Positions 56,927-64,000 of a stretch of DNA of 64,000 nt are shown here, one piece after another. This DNA is from Flavobacterium sp. WC2421 (GTDB lineage Bacteria > Bacteroidota > Bacteroidia > Flavobacteriales > Flavobacteriaceae): contig NZ_CP162004.1 in NCBI RefSeq assembly GCF_040822115.1, positions 3,333,001-3,397,000 of the forward strand, in the 5' to 3' direction. Position 1 is the first letter of the stretch, and every line of letters starts with the position of its first letter. The position numbers and the translations under genes are program-made. The notes below the pieces were generated by a model that ran no database searches, was not told the origin of the DNA, and saw nothing but the letters and a program-made list of their open reading frames with translations.

Positions 56927-57946
56927 TTATAACTTAGATAAAGTTTCTAAAACATAGGTATGCATGACTTCTCTATAGTCAAGATGCGTAACCATTCTAA
57001 GCTTACCTTGTCCCATCGAACTAATTGATATGTTTTTTTGTTTTAACTTTTCAATCAATTGCTTATCCCCGTAATTGGGTGCCAAAGAAAAAATTAAAAT
57101 ATTCGTTTCTACAGGTTCTACAGAAGCGACCCAATCCAACTTATTCAATACCGCTGCTAATTCTTTAGCTCTTCTATGATCTTCGGCAAGGCGACTGATG
57201 TTATGTTCTAAAGCATATAGTCCGGCTGCCGCCAAATAACCCACTTGACGCATACCACCTCCTAATATTTTTCTAATTCTTAATGCACGATGAATCGTTG
57301 CTTTGTCTCCAAGTAAAACAGAACCTATTGGAGCTCCAAGCCCTTTTGACAAGCAAACTGAAATAGTGTCAAAAAGTTGCCCAAAAGACTTTGGGTCTTG
57401 CTTTTTAGCAATCAATGCATTCCAAATTCGGGCACCGTCAAGATGAAATTTTAAATTGTTAGCAACGCAAACTTCTTTTATTTTTTTTAAATCTTCAATT
57501 TCATAACAAGCTCCTCCCCCTTTATTTGTGGTATTCTCTACACAAACTAAACTCGTTAACGGACTGTGATAAGACTCGGGATCATTTATGGCTCCAGCTA
57601 CTTGCTCGGCAGTGATCATTCCTCGATTACCGTCTAGCAAACAAAAAGAAACTCCACTATTAAAAGAAGCTCCTCCTCCTTCATACAGGTAAACATGAGC
57701 ATATTTATCGGCAATTATTTGTTCTCCAGGTTGGGTATGTAGTTTTAAAGCTGTTTGATTTGCCATGGTTCCAGAAGGAAAAAAAAGCCCCGCTTCCATA
57801 CCGAAAATTTGTGCAATAGAATCTTCTAATTCAATAACGGTAGGATCTTGCTTGTATACATCATCACCCACTCCAGCATTAAACATGTACTGCAACATTT
57901 CATAGTTAGGCTTAGTAATTGTATCGCTGACCAAATTTATTTCCAT
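56927..57946 (-). CDS. Low-specificity threonine aldolase (GntG family)
   Basis: A 339-residue fold type I PLP enzyme that splits threonine to glycine and acetaldehyde. Visible: the opening INLVSDTITKPNYEML, FFPSGTMANQTALKLHT, FHLDGARIWNAL (PLP-ring contacts) and the PLP lysine in VCLSKGLGAPIGSVL. Length is normal. It is divergent from prfB. Confidence 0.92.
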   Translation of the reverse strand: MEINLVSDTITKPNYEMLQYMFNAGVGDDVYKQDPTVIELEDSIAQIFGMEAGLFFPSGTMANQTALKLHTQPGEQIIADKYAHVYLYEGGGASFNSGVSFCLLDGNRGMITAEQVAGAINDPESYHSPLTSLVCVENTTNKGGGACYEIEDLKKIKEVCVANNLKFHLDGARIWNALIAKKQDPKSFGQLFDTISVCLSKGLGAPIGSVLLGDKATIHRALRIRKILGGGMRQVGYLAAAGLYALEHNISRLAEDHRRAKELAAVLNKLDWVASVEPVETNILIFSLAPNYGDKQLIEKLKQKNISISSMGQGKLRMVTHLDYREVMHTYVLETLSKL

Positions 57947-57971
57947 ATCTTGATTTTATAAATATTTAAAA

Positions 57972-57989
57972 GACAAGTCACCACTTGTC
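57972..57989. repeat. Inverted repeat overlapping the prfB promoter
   Basis: GACAAGT and ACTTGTC flank CACC. The right arm contains the TTG of the prfB promoter. It may be an operator; with 7-bp arms chance is not excluded. Confidence 0.4.
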
Positions 57990-58014
57990 ACTGCATAAAA
58001 TTTTCTTATTTTTG
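57985..58014 (+). promoter_or_regulatory. Promoter of prfB
   Basis: TTG (57985-57987), 19 bp, TATTTTTG (58007-58014): a full match to the Bacteroidetes consensus, 21 bp before the ATG. Confidence 0.7.
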
Positions 58015-58035
58015 CCCCACAAAATTACATAATTT

Positions 58036-59134
58036 ATGACAACTACCGAACAAATTAAAGGTATTGTAGAGCGCCTTGGTGCGTTGAGGAGGTATCTTTG
58101 ACGTTGATGCCAAACTAATTGAAATTTCTAACGAAGAAGAAAAGACTTTTGCCCCTGATTTTTGGAACAACGCCAAGGAAGCAGAGGTTATTGTAAAAAA
58201 CCTTCGTAACAAGAAAAAATGGATCGAAGATTACAATAAAGCAGTTGAAATGACTGACGAATTGCAACTAGCTTATGAGTTTTATAAAGAAGGTGAACTT
58301 ACCGCAGAAGAGTTAGACGAACAATATAATCTTACTCAGAATCATATTGAAGCGATCGAATTCAAGAACATGCTTTCGGATGAAGGTGACACTTTAAGTG
58401 CTGTAGTACAAATAACTGCTGGTGCTGGTGGAACTGAAAGCTGTGATTGGGCTGAAATGCTCATGCGTATGTATATGATGTGGGGCGAAAAATATGGATA
58501 CAAAATAAAAGAGTTAAACTTTCAAAAAGGAGATGCTGCAGGTATAAAAACAGTGACACTTGAATTTGAAGGCGATTATTCTTTTGGATACTTAAAAGGC
58601 GAGAATGGTGTGCATCGATTAGTGCGAATATCCCCTTTTGATAGCAACGCCAAACGCCATACGTCATTTGCTTCCGTTTATGTATATCCACTTGTTGATG
58701 ATAGTATTGAAATCGACATTAATCCTGCTGATATTGAAATTACAACTTCGCGTTCCAGTGGAGCTGGAGGTCAAAATGTGAACAAAGTAGAGACCAAAGT
58801 ACAGCTTTTTCATAAACCAACGGGTATCCAAATTCAGTGTTCAGAGACACGTTCTCAGCAAGACAACAGACAACGAGCGATGCAAATGTTACGCTCTCAG
58901 TTGTATGAGATTGAATTAAAAAAACAACTAGCACAGCGTGCCGATATTGAAGCGGGAAAAATGAAAATTGAATGGGGTTCCCAAATCAGGAATTACGTAA
59001 TGCAACCCTATAAATTAGTAAAAGACGTTAGAACGGGTTATGAAACCAGTAATGTTGACGGCGTCATGAACGGTGAAATAGATGAGTTCCTAAAAGCCTA
59101 TTTGATGATGATGGGGCAAAAGGAAGAAGAATAG
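58036..59134 (+). CDS. prfB: Peptide chain release factor 2, with programmed +1 frameshift
   Basis: RF2 recognises UGA and UAA stop codons and frees the peptide from the ribosome. Translation from the ATG at 58036 meets an in-frame TGA at 58099-58101 after 21 codons. Just before it AGGAGG (58087-58092) mimics a Shine-Dalgarno sequence, followed by TATCTTTGAC: the classical CUU-UGA-C slip site. A +1 shift at 58099 continues in the frame 58100-59134 and yields 365 residues, the normal RF2 length. The catalytic GGQ is in [15 protein letters not shown] and the stop-codon-reading SPF in [11 protein letters not shown]. The frameshift gives autoregulation: low RF2 favours shifting. Confidence 0.97.
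58087..58102 (+). promoter_or_regulatory. Programmed frameshift signal of prfB
   Basis: AGGAGG, three bases, then CTT-TGA-C. The SD-like element at 58087-58092 and the slippery CTT before TGA are the two parts of the RF2 shift signal. SD-like sites are otherwise rare before genes in this window, which makes its presence here more telling. Confidence 0.95.
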
Positions 59135-59169
59135 AAATTCAGTTTTACATCCCTTTGATATAATCCAAT

Positions 59170-59220
59170 AAAAAAAATCCTTTCTACCTTTAATTTTTTA
59201 AAGTTTGAGAGGATTTTTTT
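59170..59220. terminator. Bidirectional terminator-like hairpin
   Basis: AAAAAATCCTTTC and GAGAGGATTTTTTT form a stem around a long loop with a run of Ts. It lies between prfB and the transpeptidase gene. Confidence 0.75.
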
Positions 59221-59261
59221 ATTTTATGACTTATTTTTAAACGCTAGGTGTATTACTCTCT

Positions 59262-59978
59262 TTACAATCCGTTTTTCAAAACATTTAAATTTCCCATAAT
59301 AATTGTGGGGTTTTGTTTAGGATCTAACCAATTCACTAATGACTTCATCCTTACTTCATCAATCGCCACGCAACCTGCGGTAAAAGATGGCTTTTTTATA
59401 GCCAAATGAAGAAAGATTGCACTCCCCTTCCCTTTTACAATTGGGTTTGTATTGTATTCAATAACTAAACAGTATTTATAAGCATCATTATTCAATACTA
59501 AATTCTCATACGATTTTGCATTAGTAGCTCCTTTGATGTACGTATTGTAATCCTTTGAATTGGGGTCATCAATCCATTTATCCTCAGCAGTAGTTTGTTG
59601 GTTTTCTAATAAAGTTTCAAACTGTTTTTCATAACTAAATAATTTTCCTAAACGAAAAATTCCTGTTGGCGACTTACCGTCTCCTTCCATTTTATGAAAT
59701 GGCAATGCAAAGCCGTTTTTCCCTATCCCTACTTCTACCGGACCTAGTTTTACATTATAACCAGTTCCTTTTTTTTCTAAAGCTACAAAAGAAGCTGTAT
59801 AATTTTCTGGCTGATAATTATACACTACAAGTAATTGTTGTACATTTTCTAAGTTATTTTTGTTCTGTTTCGCAATTAACAAAGCATTTTCAATTGTAGC
59901 ATTGTTCTTTTGCGCCTTGGAATGATTAGACGAAAACAATACTAAAGTTAAAAAGATAAAAGGATTCAAAAACTTCAT
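59262..59978 (-). CDS. L,D-transpeptidase (YkuD) family protein
   Basis: A 238-residue exported protein (signal peptide FIFLTLVLFSSNHSKAQ). The YkuD domain includes GDGKSPTGIFRLGKL, the catalytic His in IFLHLAIK and the catalytic Cys in FTAGCVAIDE. YkuD enzymes form 3-3 crosslinks or attach proteins in peptidoglycan. The early part of the domain is separated by an unusual insert around residues 110-150. Confidence 0.88.
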   Translation of the reverse strand: MKFLNPFIFLTLVLFSSNHSKAQKNNATIENALLIAKQNKNNLENVQQLLVVYNYQPENYTASFVALEKKGTGYNVKLGPVEVGIGKNGFALPFHKMEGDGKSPTGIFRLGKLFSYEKQFETLLENQQTTAEDKWIDDPNSKDYNTYIKGATNAKSYENLVLNNDAYKYCLVIEYNTNPIVKGKGSAIFLHLAIKKPSFTAGCVAIDEVRMKSLVNWLDPKQNPTIIMGNLNVLKNGL

Positions 59979-60477
59979 TTTATTAGGGATTATTTATCTA
60001 ATTTTTAAGATTCTAAAAATACCTTTTTTAGATTAATCTATTTACCTTTAATGAGTATTTGTCCTTAAAAATTCAAAAAAAATATAAATAAGTAAAATCC
60101 ATTCTAAAGGCAAATCAATAAAAAATGGAATGATCCCTAAAAAGACTCCTTTTTTGTTATTAAAACGTTAATATATGAATGATATAAAACTTTTACTGCA
60201 GAAAGTTTTATCTTATAGATTCAACAAATTATTTTACAAACTTTAGTACTATTTTTTTTTAATAAAAACATAGACTTCGCAAAAATCCCCTAAATACCTT
60301 GTTGACTATTATAGATGCTGAAACTATCAGTTTCTTATTATAAAACATTTTTACAGAAGCAAAAAAATAAACCATTTTTTAAATATAAATATAGTAATAG
60401 TAAGCGACAGCGGATTATCCGATCCGTTCTAGAATAAAAAAATAAATCAGATTTTACATTTAATAAAAAAACAAAAT
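59979..60477. other. Intergenic region between the transpeptidase and aconitase genes
   Basis: About 500 bp, AT-rich. A short palindrome CGGATTATCCG stands at about 60411-60421, in the last 70 bp before the aconitase ATG, and could be a regulatory site. No ORF is credible. Confidence 0.4.
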
Positions 60478-62442
60478 ATGTCAAAATTAAACGTTAGTCA
60501 GAAATTAATTCAATCGCATCTCTTACACGGGGATATGATTGCGGGCAAGGAAATTGGAATCCAAATAGATCAGGCTTTATTGCAAGATGCTACTGGAACA
60601 TTAGTCCAATTAGAGTTAGAAGCTATGGGGCTGAAAAAAGCAAAAACAGAAATTGCAGTTCAATATGTGGATCACAATTTACTGCAAACCGATTCAAAAA
60701 ATGCCGATGACCATTTATTCTTACTTTCGGCAGCACAAAGATTTGGTCTTTGGTTTAGCCGACCTGGAAACGGCGTAAGTCACCCAGTACATATGGAGCG
60801 ATTTGGCAAACCCGGAAAAACACTCGTTGGATCTGATAGTCATTCTTGTGCTGCAGGTTCATTAGGAATGCTTGCGATTGGAACTGGTGGTTTAGATGTT
60901 GCTGCAGCAATTGCAGGTCAACCCTATTTTGTTAAAATGCCAAAAGTAATGGGTGTAAAACTCACAGGTAAATTACCAGATTGGGTTAGTGCCAAAGATG
61001 TTATTTTAGAAATGCTAAGACGTTACGATGTAAATGGTGGTGTTGGGAAAATAATAGAATATTATGGTGAGGGATTAAAAAATCTAAGTGTGATGGATCG
61101 GCATGTTATTGCCAATATGGGTGCTGAATTAGGTGCTACAACTACTGTGTTTCCCAGTGACGCCGAAACCAAACGTTTTTTAATTTCCCAAGACCGGGAA
61201 TCTGATTGGACAGAATTAGTAGCCGATGCAGAAGCGACTTATGATGAATATGCCGAAATCATTTTGGACCAATTAGTCCCTTTAATTGCACTTCCTACTA
61301 GTCCTGGAAATGTAGTTCCCGTGAGCCAGGTTGCTGGGAAATCAATTTCTCAAGTCGTAATAGGTTCTTCTGCCAATCCTGGATTAAGAGATTTTTGGAT
61401 TGCCGGAGCCATAGTAAAAGACAAAACAATCAACAGTGCGGTTTCTTTTGATATCAATCCTACCTCGAGACAAACAATTCAAAATATGCTGAAGAATTTT
61501 ACTTTTGCAAATTTAATTACTGCAGGCGCTCGGTTTCATCAATCGGGTTGTATGGGTTGCATTGGAATGGGCCAAGCTCCCGCAACAGGAACAATCAGTT
61601 TAAGAACCATGCCACGAAATTTCCCAAGTAGATCAGGAACAGAAGACGATCAGGTGCATTTATGCAGTCCTGAAACGGCTGCGGCATCTGCTCTGACAGG
61701 AAAAATAACTGATCCTAGAGATTTGGAAAAAATCTATGGTATGAAATATCCTAAATTTGAAAATCCTGAAATAGAAATTATCAATACCGATATGCTTATT
61801 GCTCCTTTAGAAGATGGTTCGGCAGTTGAATTACACAAAGGACCAAATATTAAATCTATCCCTGAAATCGAAGCTTTACAGCAAGATTATCGCATTCCTA
61901 TCTTATTAAAAATGGGTGATAATGTTTCAACTGATGAAATTTTGAAAGCCGGAGCCGATGTTCTCCCCCTAAGAAGTAATATCCCTGAAATTAGTAAATA
62001 TACATTTAGTGTAATCGATCCTAGTTTTTATGAGCGGGCCATGAAATCAAAAAAAGAATTTGGTGGACACATCGTGATTGCAAAAGAAAATTATGCTCAA
62101 GGTTCTAGTAGAGAACATGCTGCTCTTGCTCCTAAATATTTGGGACAAGTGGCTGTTATTGCTCATAGTTATGCCCGTATTGCTTGGCAAAATTTAGTTA
62201 ATTTTGGAATTGTACCTTTAGAATTTATAAACGTTTCTGATTACGACAAAATCGAACAGGGAGATTTAATTCGTTTTAAAAACCTTCGAGATGACGTTAT
62301 GAATAGAAAGAATATAAAAGTATTGGTTGAAAAGGAAGACGGAAGTATTATAGAATTTGAAACCAAACACAACTTAAGTGATCGCCAAATTAATGTTCTT
62401 TCAAAAGGAGGAATCATAAATGATTTTAGATCAAAACTTTAA
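60478..62442 (+). CDS. Aconitate hydratase, short type
   Basis: A 654-residue aconitase-superfamily protein that should interconvert citrate and isocitrate through an iron-sulfur cluster. Cluster cysteines are Cys124 (GSDSHSCAAG) and Cys358/Cys361 (HQSGCMGCIGMG). The C-terminal swivel domain has KENYAQGSSREHAALAPK. It is shorter than AcnA (about 890) or AcnB; this length fits the short aconitase family found in Bacteroidetes and Thermotoga. LeuC/LeuD relatives are separate proteins, which argues against isopropylmalate isomerase. Confidence 0.88.
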   Translation: MSKLNVSQKLIQSHLLHGDMIAGKEIGIQIDQALLQDATGTLVQLELEAMGLKKAKTEIAVQYVDHNLLQTDSKNADDHLFLLSAAQRFGLWFSRPGNGVSHPVHMERFGKPGKTLVGSDSHSCAAGSLGMLAIGTGGLDVAAAIAGQPYFVKMPKVMGVKLTGKLPDWVSAKDVILEMLRRYDVNGGVGKIIEYYGEGLKNLSVMDRHVIANMGAELGATTTVFPSDAETKRFLISQDRESDWTELVADAEATYDEYAEIILDQLVPLIALPTSPGNVVPVSQVAGKSISQVVIGSSANPGLRDFWIAGAIVKDKTINSAVSFDINPTSRQTIQNMLKNFTFANLITAGARFHQSGCMGCIGMGQAPATGTISLRTMPRNFPSRSGTEDDQVHLCSPETAAASALTGKITDPRDLEKIYGMKYPKFENPEIEIINTDMLIAPLEDGSAVELHKGPNIKSIPEIEALQQDYRIPILLKMGDNVSTDEILKAGADVLPLRSNIPEISKYTFSVIDPSFYERAMKSKKEFGGHIVIAKENYAQGSSREHAALAPKYLGQVAVIAHSYARIAWQNLVNFGIVPLEFINVSDYDKIEQGDLIRFKNLRDDVMNRKNIKVLVEKEDGSIIEFETKHNLSDRQINVLSKGGIINDFRSKL

Positions 62443-62552
62443 GTTGGATTTAAACAAGTTATATATGGAACTTAAAGAATAAAAATGAATCATACATTCA
62501 AACAAACTAAAATTCTGTAGCTTTTTTTTTACTTGTTGCAGCAATATTTGGT

Positions 62553-62560
62553 TATTTTTG
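62553..62560 (+). promoter_or_regulatory. Promoter -7 element of the TonB-like gene
   Basis: TATTTTTG, 20 bp before the ATG at 62581; a TTG lies 17 bp further upstream. It supports that ATG over a TTG at 62533. Confidence 0.55.
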
Positions 62561-62580
62561 CTTGGAAAATTCATCCTTTT

Positions 62581-63279
62581 ATGAAAAAAAATATAATCCT
62601 TTTTGTTTTGTTTATGTCTCTCACTTCTTATGGGCAGAAAAAAGTTTATTATACCGAAGATTTTAAAGAACTAGCTTCAGCTAAAGATGCAACTTACTAT
62701 AGCATTTATCAAGAGAGCAAAGACGGGACACAGAGAACAACTTACTATTTAGATGGTACAATTAGAAATAGTGATCAATTTTCTAATTTGCGAAAACACA
62801 TTTTAAATGGCGAATCAGTAAATTGGTACAAAAATGGAAATAAGGAATCTATTTTATTGTATACAAAAGGGAAGCAAGAAGGAATTCAAACGCGATATTA
62901 TGAGAATGGCCAAATTAAACGTACCGAAAATTACAAAAATGACGAATTTATTGACGGAAAATGCTTTGATCAAAATGGCTTAGAAATTGCTTTTTTTCCG
63001 TATTATGTAAAACCTGAATTCCCAGGTGGAATGCAAGAGTTCTACCGTTATATAGGAAAAAACTTTAAGTCAAAAAACAATGCAAAAGGACTAATAAAAA
63101 TTGATTTTGTTGTCGAAATAGATGGTAGTTTGAGAGATTTTAAAATAAAAGAAGGACTAAATTACGACATGAATGTTGAAGCTCTAAGAGTACTTTTTAA
63201 TAGTCCGTTATGGATTCCTGGTAAAGTAGATGGTAAACACTCACGAGTGAAATACAGTATTCCAATTACTATAAAATAA
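62581..63279 (+). CDS. YwqK-repeat / TonB C-terminal domain protein
   Basis: A 232-residue exported protein (signal peptide IILFVLFMSLTSYGQ). The middle part has three MORN-like YwqK repeats (GESVNWYKNGNKES; GIQTRYYENGQIK; KCFDQNG). The C-terminal 85 residues resemble the TonB C-terminal domain: EFPGGMQEFYRYIGKNFK, IKIDFVVEIDGSLRDFKI and WIPGKVDGK. TonB-like domains of this kind touch outer membrane transporters; in Bacteroidetes many such short proteins exist, with unknown roles. It ends 25 bp before the phospholipase stop on the other strand. Confidence 0.8.
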   Translation: MKKNIILFVLFMSLTSYGQKKVYYTEDFKELASAKDATYYSIYQESKDGTQRTTYYLDGTIRNSDQFSNLRKHILNGESVNWYKNGNKESILLYTKGKQEGIQTRYYENGQIKRTENYKNDEFIDGKCFDQNGLEIAFFPYYVKPEFPGGMQEFYRYIGKNFKSKNNAKGLIKIDFVVEIDGSLRDFKIKEGLNYDMNVEALRVLFNSPLWIPGKVDGKHSRVKYSIPITIK

Positions 63280-63304
63280 ATCTTTCAACTAAACAACTTT
63301 GTTT

Positions 63305-64000
63305 TTATAACCATTCAATCAAAGAAACCCCAACACCAATGGTCGTTTGTAAATTGTTATAATCAATTAGCGTTTCACCATAACCATGTGAAAGCAACAA
63401 ATATCCTTTCAAGTTATTTTTAATAGGATATGACCATGAAAAAGAAGAATTCCCCCTGGCTTTTGATCCAAAATTCAAATTATGACTCCCTATAAAGGAA
63501 AATACATTTCCATTTTTAGCATAAATTATATTTAAATCTCCTCTACCTACATATTCAGAAATATCCGGATTATCATCTTTTGTAGCTTTCATTCGCAACC
63601 AAGGTCGTATATAAACCGTCCAATTATTGCGCTCAAAACCAGCATGAAAAATAATTCTGTTCCAGCTTCTAGAAAAAGGATCACTTTTCCCATTGGATTC
63701 GTGATTAAAAGCGACACCAACCATTCGGGTTTTAAAACCAAAAACTTTTAACTTTACAGGAATATTTAAAATCAGTTCTGGTTCGTAATTCACTTCTCTA
63801 AATGGTCTTGATAGGTTATTATTATAAATTTGCCAATGCGATATTTGAGTATATGCCACCCATAAATCACCCCTTCCCCAAAAAATACCTTGCAACACTT
63901 TGGTTTTAAAACTCAATTGAAATTTAGCTTCAATATTATTGTAATCAACTCCTGCTGGTGCTATATAATCTGGATCAACATTTCCTGAATGGGGCTGCTC
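63305..64000 (-). CDS. Phospholipase A1 (OMPLA) family, 5' end beyond window
   Basis: The frame is open to the right edge; 231 residues are visible. The fragment matches outer membrane phospholipase A: LWVAYTQISHWQIYN, SRPFREVNYEPE, and the catalytic His and Ser in FNHESNGKSDPFSRSWNR, followed by beta strands of the barrel to the C-terminal IEWL. OMPLA cuts acyl chains from phospholipids in the outer membrane. A TTG at 63916 is inside the gene, not its start. Confidence 0.9.
   Translation of the reverse strand, partial: EQPHSGNVDPDYIAPAGVDYNNIEAKFQLSFKTKVLQGIFWGRGDLWVAYTQISHWQIYNNNLSRPFREVNYEPELILNIPVKLKVFGFKTRMVGVAFNHESNGKSDPFSRSWNRIIFHAGFERNNWTVYIRPWLRMKATKDDNPDISEYVGRGDLNIIYAKNGNVFSFIGSHNLNFGSKARGNSSFSWSYPIKNNLKGYLLLSHGYGETLIDYNNLQTTIGVGVSLIEWL

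Overview
The window looks like a chromosomal segment of a flavobacterium (phylum Bacteroidetes, family Flavobacteriaceae). Supporting signs are the low G+C content, many promoters of the Bacteroidetes type (TAnnTTTG near -7, often with a TTG about 19 bp upstream), A-rich rather than Shine-Dalgarno leaders, SYLF, YceI and TonB-type proteins typical of the group, and close similarity in spirit to Flavobacterium housekeeping gene sets. The exact species cannot be fixed from the sequence alone.

Region 1 (1-10100) is accessory DNA. A minus-strand operon encodes a type IIG restriction-modification enzyme, a small PD-(D/Q)xK nuclease-like protein and a GmrSD-like DUF262/DUF1524/DUF4268 protein that runs off the left edge. 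These are followed by a DUF1643 protein, a roughly 350-nt untranslated segment that looks like a structured RNA gene, and a tyrosine integrase. The integrase faces away from a tRNA-Ser/Pro/Arg cluster (10107-10380). The most economical reading is an integrated defence element whose right end lies at or near the tRNA-Arg gene and whose left end is outside the window.

Region 2 (10600-30700) is core genome: thiolase, an NlpC/P60 hydrolase, a TPR protein with gyrA, clpC, a protease/RimK fusion with a DUF421 protein, a PiT phosphate transporter with its DUF47 partner, histidine ammonia-lyase, and the threonine operon thrABC. The thr operon is preceded by a threonine-rich leader peptide (12 Thr in 33 residues), so it is probably controlled by attenuation. 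The two intergenic gaps inside thrABC each hold a long inverted repeat.

Region 3 (30700-45700) is a mosaic. It carries a diverged second copy of the 3' end of thrC, a 3' fragment of a SYLF gene, intergenic hairpin repeats, several regulator/enzyme cassettes (AraC regulators, a PNPOx-like protein, DUF1348, a TetX-like flavoprotein monooxygenase), a cytidine deaminase-like protein, GNAT and SRPBCC proteins, small redox proteins, a HipA-like kinase overlapping a DUF3037 gene, and NAD(P)H-hydrate dehydratase.

Region 4 (45700-64000) is again mostly core: gcvT, a C-terminal processing protease, a YebC family regulator, a DMT transporter, an unusual 690-residue PLP-enzyme-like protein beside a cysteine synthase homologue, oligopeptidase B, YbaB/EbfC, threonine aldolase, prfB with a classic programmed frameshift, an L,D-transpeptidase, a short-type aconitase, a YwqK/TonB protein and a phospholipase A1 cut by the right edge. 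The strongest candidates for something new are the defence operon at the left, the RNA-like segment near 8360-8710, and the 690-residue PLP protein.
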